From NCBI GenBank assembly GCA_964444225.1, contig CAYUFM010000006.1, positions 1 through 49,695 on the forward strand: DNA of 49,695 nt. The letters run 5' to 3'. The position numbers and the translations under genes are program-made. This document shows, piece after piece, positions 41,537 through 49,609 of the stretch. The notes beneath the pieces were generated by a model, which was not told where the DNA came from, ran no database searches, and saw only the letters and a program-made list of their open reading frames with translations. Positions within the stretch are counted from its first letter, which is position 1, and the number at the start of each line of letters is the position of its first letter. The DNA comes from JALHOM01 sp964444225. Lineage in GTDB: Bacteria; Patescibacteriota; Saccharimonadia; Saccharimonadales; 2-12-FULL-41-12.

Positions 41537-41539
41537 ATT

Positions 41540-42565
41540 ATGAATTCAAGAAAATTGGCTCAAAAACAGAGGCAAGAGCTAAAGAATCTCAATCCCGAGG
41601 TGTTAAGCAGAACCGAACTAGTTGAATATATTATTCGGTTTGGGACATTGGCTCCTTCTACGCACAACACTCAACCATGGTTAGTAGAGGTTAAAAACGA
41701 CGAGATCAAGGTAACGCCAGATCTAGAAAAGCAGATTATTGTTGCCGATCCAACAAATAGGGATCTGTATATAAGCGTGGGGGCTTTTATAAAAAATATC
41801 CTACTGACGTGTGAAGCGCTAGGTATAAAAACAAGCCTTAAGCTTGGCAGAGATTCCTCGACCATATCATTAGATTTTCCTTTGAAAGTTTCTGTGCTTA
41901 AACCAGATCTGCTGGACGCAATCTTAAAGAGGCAAAATTTTAGAGGTTTTTTTGAACCCAACCCAGACTTTAGAGTTGCAAAACAGAGTATTGGCGAAGT
42001 TTTGGATGATAATCAAAATGTAAAAATAAGTCTTTATGAAGACAAAGAAACTATCGAGAAACTAGCGAAACTGACGGCAGAGGGACTGGAGATGGCTTAT
42101 GCCCAAAAACCATTCAGGACAGAGATAGCTGGATTCATAAACAGCAACCTAAGCTCTAAACGTACGGGGCTTTTTGGTTATTCTTTGCGTATGAACATGC
42201 TTATATCAATCATTATTCCAAAGGTTTTAAAAAAGAAGGATTTAGGACCCAAGCTTGCTAAGCTAAATTATTCGAGTTTCTTATCTTCACCTGGGGTTAT
42301 TGTATTGTCGGCTCCAGACAATCATAAGTCGTGGTTAAGCACAGGCCTAGCTCTGGAAGAAATATTAGTGAGACTTACTCAAGAAGACATTTTTAGCAGT
42401 ATTTACGTAGCGTCTATAGAGATCGGCGATCTAAGAGATTCAGTCGCTAAAATTGTTGAGAGTTCCGAAGGGTGTCTTCCGCAACTAGTTTTTTGCATTG
42501 GGAAAGTCTCTGATACCTTGCCGTATACCGTCAGGAAAGACTTAAAAGAAATATTAAAAGATTAA
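41540..42565 (+). CDS. Acg/nitroreductase-family protein
   Basis: This 341-residue protein contains IIRFGTLAPSTHNTQPWLVEV at about residue 30-50, the FMN-binding start of nitroreductase-like Acg proteins. PTNRDLYISVGAFIKNILL and RQNFRGFFEPNP follow, with a C-terminal domain of the same fold. It may be a flavin oxidoreductase or a flavin-binding relic. It is three bases after the E1-like gene, so it is part of the operon. The reaction is unknown. Confidence 0.8.
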   Translation: MNSRKLAQKQRQELKNLNPEVLSRTELVEYIIRFGTLAPSTHNTQPWLVEVKNDEIKVTPDLEKQIIVADPTNRDLYISVGAFIKNILLTCEALGIKTSLKLGRDSSTISLDFPLKVSVLKPDLLDAILKRQNFRGFFEPNPDFRVAKQSIGEVLDDNQNVKISLYEDKETIEKLAKLTAEGLEMAYAQKPFRTEIAGFINSNLSSKRTGLFGYSLRMNMLISIIIPKVLKKKDLGPKLAKLNYSSFLSSPGVIVLSAPDNHKSWLSTGLALEEILVRLTQEDIFSSIYVASIEIGDLRDSVAKIVESSEGCLPQLVFCIGKVSDTLPYTVRKDLKEILKD

Positions 42566-42611
42566 CTCGGCATAAGATCAGTACTGTAGTAATCTATAAG
42601 CATAACCTTTT

Positions 42612-44834
42612 ATGCAAAAGATAGATTTATTGATTGTAATTCTTGCTGGACTTGCAAATATAAGCATTGCTCTTTTAGTTTATTTAAAAAATAAACAACA
42701 TTTAGCACACAGACTTTTTCTTTTATTAGTTGGTTCACTAGTTTTCTGGATGATAACCAATTATCTGTCTGTAACATTAACAGATCCAGCAAGTATTTTT
42801 GTTGCAGTAAAGCTTGTTCTAGCAAGCGTAGTTTTACAGACTACCTTTTTTTACTTATTTGCGTCCGTTTTTCCAGGTACTAACTTAACAATAGGCAGAA
42901 AACATGCTCGGATATACCTTGGTATTAGTCTGATAGTTTTTGCAGTGGCACTTTACCCGGGCTTTTTCTCTGATTATGAGGTGAGAGGCGACTCTATTTA
43001 TCCTCGACCAAGTCCATTAATAGGAGTATTTATGATCCACACTGCTTTCTCGATTTTTTGTGGATTAACTCGCTTATTCATCAGATTACGCCAAGCTAAG
43101 GGCATAAACAAAGTTCATTTCAAATATCTAATCTTGGCAAGTATTGCTATTCTGATAATCTCACCTATAACCAACTTCATACTTCCCGTAGCTGCTGAAA
43201 TTACGGTTTTTTTACCATTTGGACCAATATATAGTTTTGTTTTTGCATCTGTTATTGGCTATTCAATGGTAAGGCATAAGTTGTTTGACTTTAGGTCTGT
43301 TCTTGTTAAGGCTCTTGGCTACCTTTTTTCAATAGGTCTTGCGGGAGTCTTTTATGTAAGCGCTGTTTTTGGCGTGTCTTCCTTGTTTTTTTTGGAAACA
43401 GAAATCTCAACCAGGATTACTGTGATTTATGGCTTGTTGGCGGTAATTCTGGCGTTTAGTTTTAATTCAATTCACCAATTCTTCGATAAATATACTAACA
43501 AGATTTTTTTTAGGGATGCATATGACCCTCAGGAGTTTCTAGACACTTTAAATAAAAACATCGTTAGTAATATTGAGCTCGGGATACTACTTAGACGAAC
43601 CACTTCGATCATTCAGGAGAACTTAAAGAGTGGTTTTTGCCAAATAGCTATTCACGAAACAGAGAATACGACAATGAGGGTTATAGGCACGGAAAATGCA
43701 ACGTATACAATAGAAGAGCTTATAGTGGTGCACGACCAAATCCAGCAGGTTGGAAAAAAAAGAGTATCGGCTGAGGATACCAAAGATTTTAAAGAACTTG
43801 GGGGCTTTTACGCGAAATATGGCATAGATCTTATTGTGCATCTTACAACTAGCTCGTACGGTGACCAAAAAACTATAGCCTACATAATTTTTGGAGCTAA
43901 AAAAAGTGGCAATATTTATAACATTCAGGACCTAAGGATCATTGACATTATTGCAGACGAGCTTGTGATAGCAATTCAAAATGCGCTTAGGTTTGAAGAG
44001 ATTCAGGAATTTAACGTTACCCTACAGAAGAAGGTTAACGATGCAACGTCTAAACTTCGCAAGACTAATGAAAAGTTGAAGTCAATGGATGAGACGAAGG
44101 ACGAGTTTATTAGCATGGCTTCACATCAGCTGAGGACACCTTTAACTAGTGTAAAAGGATATCTTAGTATGGTCCTGGAAGGCGATGCTGGTGAAGTAAA
44201 TCCTGGACAAAAGAAGCTACTGGATCAGGCGTTTGTTAGCTCGCAACGCATGGTATATCTAATAGCAGACCTGCTAAACGTGTCGCGTCTGCGAACAGGC
44301 AAGTTTATTATAGACACGGCGCCAACTAATTTGGCGGATGTGGTAGAAAGTGAAGTAGCTCAACTTATAGAGCAGGCCAAGGCTAAAGGTCAGACATTTA
44401 CCTATGATAAACCAGCGGATTTCCCAGGCCTGATGTTGGACGAGACAAAAATTCGGCAAGTGATTATGAACTTTGCAGACAATGCGCTTTTCTACACACC
44501 GTCGGGCGGTAAGATAAAAATTGAGCTAACTCAGGACAAAAGCCATGTATATTTTGCCGTAAAAGATAATGGCATAGGCGTGCCCAAAGAAGAGCAAAAG
44601 CATATGTTTACCAAGTTCTATCGGGCAAAAAACGCCCGTAATGCCCGGCCTGACGGTACAGGACTAGGGCTTTTTATGGCCAAAAAAGTTATTACTGCTC
44701 AGGGTGGCAATCTGTTGTTTGAGAGTGTTGAGGGTAAGGGAAGTACCTTTGGCTTTAGTTTTAATAAAAAACATCTCTCGCCAGATGAGAAACCAGCCGA
44801 AGATCAATCAGAAACAGATAAGCAGCCAGCTTAA
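42612..44834 (+). CDS. membrane histidine kinase with 7TM-type sensor and GAF domain
   Basis: This 740-residue kinase has seven or eight hydrophobic segments over residues 1-240 (7TM histidine-kinase N-terminal type) and a GAF-like domain at about 310-470. A coiled coil leads to the H-box SHQLRTPLTSVKGYL with phospho-acceptor His505. An HATPase domain follows, with N-box NFADNALFYTP, DNGIGVPKEEQ and GTGLGLFMAKK. It starts 46 bp after the nitroreductase gene, so it is probably in the same transcript. Its ligand may be the product of the three upstream enzymes. The orphan receiver at 36217 is a candidate partner. Confidence 0.93.
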   Translation: MQKIDLLIVILAGLANISIALLVYLKNKQHLAHRLFLLLVGSLVFWMITNYLSVTLTDPASIFVAVKLVLASVVLQTTFFYLFASVFPGTNLTIGRKHARIYLGISLIVFAVALYPGFFSDYEVRGDSIYPRPSPLIGVFMIHTAFSIFCGLTRLFIRLRQAKGINKVHFKYLILASIAILIISPITNFILPVAAEITVFLPFGPIYSFVFASVIGYSMVRHKLFDFRSVLVKALGYLFSIGLAGVFYVSAVFGVSSLFFLETEISTRITVIYGLLAVILAFSFNSIHQFFDKYTNKIFFRDAYDPQEFLDTLNKNIVSNIELGILLRRTTSIIQENLKSGFCQIAIHETENTTMRVIGTENATYTIEELIVVHDQIQQVGKKRVSAEDTKDFKELGGFYAKYGIDLIVHLTTSSYGDQKTIAYIIFGAKKSGNIYNIQDLRIIDIIADELVIAIQNALRFEEIQEFNVTLQKKVNDATSKLRKTNEKLKSMDETKDEFISMASHQLRTPLTSVKGYLSMVLEGDAGEVNPGQKKLLDQAFVSSQRMVYLIADLLNVSRLRTGKFIIDTAPTNLADVVESEVAQLIEQAKAKGQTFTYDKPADFPGLMLDETKIRQVIMNFADNALFYTPSGGKIKIELTQDKSHVYFAVKDNGIGVPKEEQKHMFTKFYRAKNARNARPDGTGLGLFMAKKVITAQGGNLLFESVEGKGSTFGFSFNKKHLSPDEKPAEDQSETDKQPA

Positions 44835-45165
44835 GCACCACTGACTTCTTACGTGTTTTGTGGTAGCATTGGAACATACCCGGTTTTGATTGTTTTACAG
44901 AGGTACAACAGCTTGACAGGGGGGTGTTTAACAATTTATTAAATCAATAATCATGGGTTTTTAATACCAGCTAGAGTCTGTTATAGATTCGCTGGCTTGA
45001 TAGCCAATTGTTGATTACTAAATAGGGTTGTGCAAATTGCTGATAATTCTTGTCGGTAGCTTGCATAGCCCTTATTTTGCAGGGTAGGCAGGTTTAGGTA
45101 CGGATACCTAAGTCTTGATTACATCTATGGAGTACCTAACTTCGAGTATAGAAGGGTAGTACCCA
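44835..45165 (+). promoter_or_regulatory. long leader of the first GC-rich secreted gene (element A, copy 1)
   Basis: There is no gene in this gap. Homology to the leader at 46332 starts at ACAGAGGT (44897) and runs to about 45030: TTTAACAATTT, TCATGGGTTTTTAATACC, then a hairpin with CCAGC/GCTGG and GAGTC/GATTC (44967-44995). TTGACA at 44913 could be a -35. Nearer the gene, TTAGGTA (45094-45100) can pair with either of two TACCTAA copies (45105 and 45133), and GGGTA-G-TACCC (45154-45164) covers the likely SD AAGGG. Confidence 0.55.
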
Positions 45166-46011
45166 ATGAAGAAGTACATCAAGTGGTTTGCAATGATCGC
45201 AGTCACAATCGCGGCCGTTATGCAGACATCAACCGCCGCCTCGGCTCCGACTCCTCGTCCTACAGTCCCCGACATCATCCAGCCTACGTGTGTAGGTGAG
45301 TGCTTGCCGTTGCAGGTGGAAGTTTTGCCAGCAGAGCCTGTCTGTACGGACAAAGCTTTGCAAGTCACAGTCCGTGTGACAAATCCCAACTCCGTCGCTG
45401 TTCGGGCAGTTGTTGTGAGAGCTTCTACTGTCAGCAATGGCGCCAAGCTCAGCAATGAGACATTTGCGCTTGGCCAGATGGACGCCGGAGAGGTAAGGGA
45501 TGTTCGTCTGGACATCACGACTACCACTGGCGCGGCAGTCAAGCTCAATCTGACGGCCGAGTCGCCAGATCTGACAACAGCATCTTGTTCTTGCATCTGC
45601 CCAGTACTGTTGTTTAAGAGGTGTCACCCATACCTCGTTGTCAAGAAGACTGGCCGGGCTGAAGTTGTTGGTGGTGCCAAACTTAAGTACTTGGTGACCG
45701 TCAAGAACATCGGCGACGGAACTGCGCGTGGTGTATACGCTCGTGATTTCTTGCCGCGGCTTTTGAGTATTGCTAAGATGACTCCCGGGTCATCCTTCAA
45801 GAAGGGCATTTACACAAAGCGAGTTCGTGACATCGCGCCAGGCAAGGAGCGCACGTTTTGGGTCTACACAAAGGCGGCCAATCCTTTGGTTGGTCTCAAG
45901 TGTGTGACCAACAGGGTGATTGTATATGGTGACGACTTTGAGTCGATTCCCGCAACTGCCAAAACTTGCATCAAGCGCAAGCCAATCCGCCCAATAAAGC
46001 CCACCGGCTAA
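45166..46011 (+). CDS. GC-rich secreted DUF11-like protein
   Basis: This 281-residue protein has a signal peptide (MKKYIKWFAMIAVTIAAVMQ, cleavage near TAASA) and a Pro-rich stretch. Two beta-sandwich domains follow, each of the conserved repeat type DUF11 (LQVTVRVTNPNSVAVRAVVV and LKYLVTVKNIGDGTARGVY), with several Cys pairs including CSCICPVLLFKRC. The C-terminus is basic and Pro-rich with no anchor, so it may be released or held by charge. Its codons are far more G/C-ending than neighbouring genes, a sign of transfer or strong expression selection. It has a structured leader (element A) and is followed by a long hairpin plus element B. Confidence 0.8.
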   Translation: MKKYIKWFAMIAVTIAAVMQTSTAASAPTPRPTVPDIIQPTCVGECLPLQVEVLPAEPVCTDKALQVTVRVTNPNSVAVRAVVVRASTVSNGAKLSNETFALGQMDAGEVRDVRLDITTTTGAAVKLNLTAESPDLTTASCSCICPVLLFKRCHPYLVVKKTGRAEVVGGAKLKYLVTVKNIGDGTARGVYARDFLPRLLSIAKMTPGSSFKKGIYTKRVRDIAPGKERTFWVYTKAANPLVGLKCVTNRVIVYGDDFESIPATAKTCIKRKPIRPIKPTG

Positions 46012-46031
46012 CACCCGTCGGTAATCAGCTA

Positions 46032-46092
46032 AGGGCGCTAACACCGTTGCTTTTAGGCCGTCATTGACTGCCTCTAACACTGTTAGCGCCCT
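46032..46092 (+). other. long hairpin 3' of first GC-rich gene
   Basis: AGGGCGCTAACA (46032-46043) pairs perfectly with TGTTAGCGCCCT (46081-46092). No T-run follows. The conserved element B starts 4 nt later. A structurally equal but sequence-unrelated hairpin lies at 48002-48072. Confidence 0.65.
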
Positions 46093-46096
46093 CCGG

Positions 46097-46153
46097 CTGG
46101 CAGCTTTAATCTTTTGTTCGAGCTTTTTAGCTCCAAATTTTTATCGCTGCCAG
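46097..46153 (+). ncRNA. conserved RNA element B, copy 1
   Basis: This 57-nt element has outer stem CTGGCAG/CTGCCAG and inner hairpin GAGCT-TTTT-AGCTC. Highly conserved single strands (CTTTAATCTTTTGTT and CCAAATTTTTATCG) lie between. Copy 2 at 48078 has CTGGTAG/CTACCAG in the outer stem, a compensatory C-G to T-A change. The role is unknown. It could be a 3' stability, processing or attachment element. Confidence 0.65.
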
Positions 46154-46613
46154 TTTATCCCATATATTGAAAACCAGTGATTATTTATAAAATAATGCTT
46201 AACACCTTAGAAAATATTCCCCAACAGATGTAAAACGCTTATGCAATAATATTGACAAATTTAAATGGATGTGATAATATACTATCTAATATCACTCGAT
46301 ATTTCTCAATAGAGGTGGAAATCTAGACAGAACAGAGGTGGTTGCAGTTTAACAATTTAAGCAAACTAGATAGTCATGGGTTTTTAATACCTTGTTCGAG
46401 TCATTTTTGATTCACAAGGAATTTGCCCAATATCAACTGATTATCAAACTACTTTGACCATACTACGGTTCGCTACCTAAAGTTGGACAATGCAACATGC
46501 TGATGAACCCCCGTCACCATCATATTGCATTGCCCAGCCTGGGTATCATGCGGATCCGTAGATTGATCACCTACGTGCTCCACACTCCAACCCTTGAAAG
46601 GGGGTTGATCACT
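46154..46613 (+). promoter_or_regulatory. intergenic region with promoter and element A copy 2
   Basis: There is no gene in this gap. It holds a strong promoter (46252-46280). Element A copy 2 (46332 to about 46455) has the shared ACAGAGGT, TTTAACAATTT, TCATGGGTTTTTAATACC and the CCTTG/CAAGG plus GAGTC/GATTC hairpin (46390-46419). The leader of about 325 nt ends at a GTG start with GAAAGGGGG before it. Confidence 0.6.
46252..46280 (+). promoter_or_regulatory. sigma70-type promoter of second GC-rich gene
   Basis: TTGACA (46252-46257) and TAATAT (46275-46280) are separated by exactly 17 bp. This is the best consensus promoter in the window. It lies downstream of element B copy 1, so that element belongs to the previous transcript or stands alone. 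Confidence 0.75.
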
Positions 46614-47909
46614 GTGAAAACGAGAAAGCCCCTCTGGGCAATCTTCGCGGCGACCATCGCGGTCGCCAACGTGTCGATTGCGCAAGCAACGACACCGCCA
46701 CAATCGCCAACCGTTGACACCGAGATTCTCTCGGTGTCGTCACAGTCGAGCGTCAGCTCGACTGCAGAGGTCAAGATCAAGGCAAACGTCACCCAGGTGA
46801 CGTATGTCAAGATCCCCGCGGCCAAAATCAACCAGAAGCGTTGCTTTTGGGCATCTGGTACGTGGACAAATACTGGGCGTCGCAACGGTAGCATCTTCCG
46901 TTACCGGGAAACGTCTCGTGCGAAGTTCTGTACTCTGAAGCGACCGATCACTGTCGGAGGGGTAACCTTCCGCCATGTGAAGGTGGCCGGAGGAAAGACA
47001 GGTAGCCCGTGTCGCAACCTGGCAATCCCCCCCGGTCGGCCTCAGCCCAAGCCGCAGCTTCGGGGACAGGTTGTCGACTTGGCGACACTGACGTTCAGCG
47101 TGACCTTCAAGGTCACCGCGAGCGCCACCGCCAAGGCCACAGCAACTTGCTCCAACGGCTCGGCCTCAGCGTCGGCAACCGGTTCCGGCTCGGCCACCGC
47201 CTACCTGACGATCAAGGTTCGCGCCTTGACTCGGACACAGGCAACGGCCTCGGCCAGACTGTCCGTCACTCAACGGCTCGCCGTTGAGGGCAGGGCGAAG
47301 GCAACGGCTTCGGCCTCGGCTTCCGCCAGGGCATCGGTCAATTGTGGTGGTAGCACACCACCACCGCCGACCCCCAAAGACGCCAGCGGAGACTTCGGTC
47401 TCTCAGGTGTCTGCGGAGTCAGCAATGACAAGGTCGTCTCGACCGCAGTCAACGCGACGGCGGGAACTCCAACTTGGAACGGTTCGTCCGTTTCGGTCAA
47501 GTTCACCGCCATCTCCGGCCACTTGTTCGCGAACGGCTCGGCGACCCTTGTGGTCACCAAGTCAGAGGTGAACGTCGAAGACTGTCCGGTGCCCAACCGT
47601 CCCCCGACGGTTGTCGTCACCAACAACCCCCAGCATGTTTTTTCGCAGGGAGTTGTGACAGTCTGTGCTCGTGGTACTGACCCCGATGGCGACTCGCTGA
47701 GCTACAGCTTCAACGCTGTCATCGGCTCGTTTGCCAACCCTGGTCCCCACCAAACCGACCCCACTCAGTGGTGCGCTCGTTACACGGCACCCATCAACAC
47801 CGGGCCGACATCGTTCACGGACACCATCACGGTTACCGTCAATGACGGCAAGGGCCACGTGGTTTCGACCATCGGACAGCCGTTTCCAATCGTCCCAGAC
47901 CAGTTCTAG
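46614..47909 (+). CDS. GC-rich secreted protein with Ala/Thr/Ser repeats and Ig-like C-terminus
   Basis: This 431-residue protein starts from GTG 46614, chosen for the GAAAGGGGG SD and the signal peptide that follows at once (KPLWAIFAATIAVANVSIAQA). A middle region of about residues 150-260 is a repetitive Ala/Ser/Thr stretch of alternating beta type (ATAKATATCSNGSASASATG). A PPPPTP linker and a cadherin/Big-like Ig domain follow (NRPPTVVVTNNPQHVFSQG ... GTDPDGDSLSYSF). There is no wall anchor. Base composition is the highest in the window, with nearly all third positions G or C. It may be structural or adhesive. Its foreign look is treated under findings. Confidence 0.75.
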   Translation: MKTRKPLWAIFAATIAVANVSIAQATTPPQSPTVDTEILSVSSQSSVSSTAEVKIKANVTQVTYVKIPAAKINQKRCFWASGTWTNTGRRNGSIFRYRETSRAKFCTLKRPITVGGVTFRHVKVAGGKTGSPCRNLAIPPGRPQPKPQLRGQVVDLATLTFSVTFKVTASATAKATATCSNGSASASATGSGSATAYLTIKVRALTRTQATASARLSVTQRLAVEGRAKATASASASARASVNCGGSTPPPPTPKDASGDFGLSGVCGVSNDKVVSTAVNATAGTPTWNGSSVSVKFTAISGHLFANGSATLVVTKSEVNVEDCPVPNRPPTVVVTNNPQHVFSQGVVTVCARGTDPDGDSLSYSFNAVIGSFANPGPHQTDPTQWCARYTAPINTGPTSFTDTITVTVNDGKGHVVSTIGQPFPIVPDQF

Positions 47910-48001
47910 GACCGAACTTCACCAACAGGTGAACAAGGAAGGAGGCGAGTGCCTTTGGACTAAGTAGTCGGTATCCTTCGGGATGCCATCATCAGTTGAT
48001 A

Positions 48002-48072
48002 GGGACGGTAGAACGTCGAAAGTGAGTTTTGGACCTAGTCCATTACAACACCTTTATGACGTTCTCCGTCCC
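48002..48072 (+). other. long hairpin 3' of second GC-rich gene
   Basis: GGGACGGTAGAACGTC (48002-48017) pairs with GACGTTCTCCGTCCC (48058-48072), 15 bp with one bulged T. It stands directly before element B copy 2, in the same position as the hairpin at 46032. Smaller hairpins (TTCACC/GGTGAA and GTATCC/GGATGC) lie between the stop codon and this stem. Confidence 0.65.
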
Positions 48073-48077
48073 ATCGG

Positions 48078-48134
48078 CTGGTAGCTTTAATCTTTTGTTT
48101 GAGCTCCTAAGCTCCAAATTTTTATCGCTACCAG
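48078..48134 (+). ncRNA. conserved RNA element B, copy 2
   Basis: This 57-nt element has outer stem CTGGTAG/CTACCAG and inner hairpin GAGCT-CCTA-AGCTC, with almost unchanged loops relative to copy 1. It is followed by a similar CCCATATA..TTGAAAA stretch in both copies. Here it precedes the LPDTG-protein gene by about 95 nt, so a 5' UTR role is also possible. Confidence 0.65.
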
Positions 48135-48229
48135 TCCTTCCCATATAAATTGAAAATACCTGTCTATCTAGTTTGTATGAAACAAGAATTTTAAACTGGA
48201 ATTTAATAATTAACTCAAGGAGAAAAAGT

Positions 48230-49336
48230 ATGAAAGTACGAAAATTTCTATTAGGTCTTGCTACTTTTGCTATGGCCTTAACGATCAGTAGTACTGGCGT
48301 TGCCAACGCTGCTGGTCAAATCGAAGGTGGTAACATCTATCGTGTAAAAAATGTAACAAAAAATATCGACTTCACAGATCCTGTGACTGCTGATGCGTGT
48401 GATGTACTAATGTACAAAGTACGAATCCACAACCCAGGTCCTGACGTCCTAACAAATGTAAATGTTAAAGCTACACTTTCTAATGTAGCCGCAACAAGCA
48501 ACACGTCACTATTAACAGTTAGCTCAACTAGCGCTTACCCTACTGGCGTAAGTGACACGGCTGTTGTTAATCTTAGTAGTAGTCGAAGTATCAACTACCT
48601 AGCCGGTAGCACTCAGCTACTGGACGCTAATGGTGGTGTTATGCGATCACTTCCTGATGGTATCATCGGAAGTGGTGTAAACATCGGTAATGTTGGTGTA
48701 TCTATAAACGAAAAACGATTTGTTCAGTTTCAAGCAAAAGTTGCTTGTCCTGAGCCACCTGTAGATGTTTGTCCTAACATCGACGGTGTACAAACAATTG
48801 TTCCTTCTGGCATGATCAAGGATGCTAACGGTAACTGTGTTACACCTCCAGTGGACGTATGTCCAAATATCTCTGGTGTGCAAACTACTGTTCCTGCAGG
48901 TCTTATCAAAGACGCTAACGGTAACTGTGTTGAGCCACCAAAAGATGTATGTCCTAACGTCGACGGAGTACAAACAACCGTTCCTAACAATCTTGTAAAA
49001 GATAAGGACGGTAACTGTGTTACTCCTCCAAACAAAGATGTATGTCCTAATATTACTGGTGTGCAAGAAACTGTTCCTGCAGGTCTTATCAAAGACGCTA
49101 ACGGTAACTGTGTTGAGCCACCAAAAGATGTATGTCCTAATATCTCTGGTGTACAAACTACAGTTCCTTCTGGCATGGTTAAAGATGCTAATGGCAACTG
49201 TGTAACGCCAGCAACCCCCGTTACTCCAACTATCTTACCTGATACAGGTGCTGGTAGTATCGTTGCAGCTTTTGTTGCAGCAACTGGTCTTGGTAGTCTA
49301 GGGTTTAACCTGATTACTCGCCGTCGCGGTGTCTAG
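48230..49336 (+). CDS. wall-anchored surface protein with five Cys-containing repeats and LPDTG motif
   Basis: This 368-residue protein starts from ATG 48230, with AAGGAG 8 nt upstream. A signal peptide (FLLGLATFAMALTISSTGVANA) and a beta-rich DUF11-like domain to about 170 come first. Five repeats of about 30 residues follow, with pattern DVCPNIxGVQxxVPxG then xKDANGNCVxPP, each with two Cys. The tail has LPDTG, a hydrophobic segment and RRR, a classic sortase signal. Repeat number may vary between strains by slippage. The base composition is close to the genome average, unlike the two GC-rich genes before it. Confidence 0.88.
   Translation: MKVRKFLLGLATFAMALTISSTGVANAAGQIEGGNIYRVKNVTKNIDFTDPVTADACDVLMYKVRIHNPGPDVLTNVNVKATLSNVAATSNTSLLTVSSTSAYPTGVSDTAVVNLSSSRSINYLAGSTQLLDANGGVMRSLPDGIIGSGVNIGNVGVSINEKRFVQFQAKVACPEPPVDVCPNIDGVQTIVPSGMIKDANGNCVTPPVDVCPNISGVQTTVPAGLIKDANGNCVEPPKDVCPNVDGVQTTVPNNLVKDKDGNCVTPPNKDVCPNITGVQETVPAGLIKDANGNCVEPPKDVCPNISGVQTTVPSGMVKDANGNCVTPATPVTPTILPDTGAGSIVAAFVAATGLGSLGFNLITRRRGV
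48764..49210 (+). repeat. tandem ~90-bp coding repeats (five units)
   Basis: Units start at each GATGT(T/A)TG or GACGTATG codon pair, at roughly 90-bp steps, with one 93-bp unit. Two units share an almost identical stretch (CTTATCAAAGACGCTAACGG), which suggests recent duplication. These encode the DVCPN repeats and are not a CRISPR array. Confidence 0.85.
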
Positions 49337-49451
49337 TCTGTGGATAAACACTAGCCAAAACGCTTAGTTTGTGCTAACGTATAACTTACGGAATAAGAGC
49401 ACTGACTGACCGCTCAAAGACCAAAAAAAACACCTGAAAACAAACCCAGAG

Positions 49452-49515
49452 CCCCGAGTGGGTAATGACGGTTCACGCCTTCGTTTCTACTCGGGGTTTC
49501 TTTTTACCCCTGTTA
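49452..49515 (+). terminator. intrinsic terminator
   Basis: CCCCGAGT (49452-49459) pairs with ACTCGGGG (49499-49506), followed by TTTCTTTTT. It has a long apical region of about 40 nt. It ends the LPDTG gene transcript. Confidence 0.8.
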
Positions 49516-49609
49516 GTGCTAAAATGTGTTTGATTTAGTTTTTATTTTTGGTGACTATAGGGCCTCATACATTTGTATCAGACCGCCCAGCTCGGATTAT
49601 GTTAAGATA

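Noticed and set aside
45108..45627. Minus-strand ORFs over the first GC-rich gene
   Set aside because: GC-rich genes often leave long open frames on the other strand. The + strand product has a signal peptide and recognisable DUF11 domains.
44897..46455. Element A considered as a known cyclic-di-GMP or other named riboswitch
   Set aside because: I cannot match it to the consensus of any class I know. It is reported as an unknown conserved leader.
48647..49197. Long minus-strand ORFs over the repeat region of the LPDTG protein
   Set aside because: They mirror the tandem coding repeats of the + strand gene, which has signal peptide, SD and anchor. The antisense frames have none of these.
48764..49210. 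Regular repeats considered as a CRISPR array
   Set aside because: The 90-bp units are coding throughout, with no short conserved repeat plus unique spacers, and no cas genes are near.
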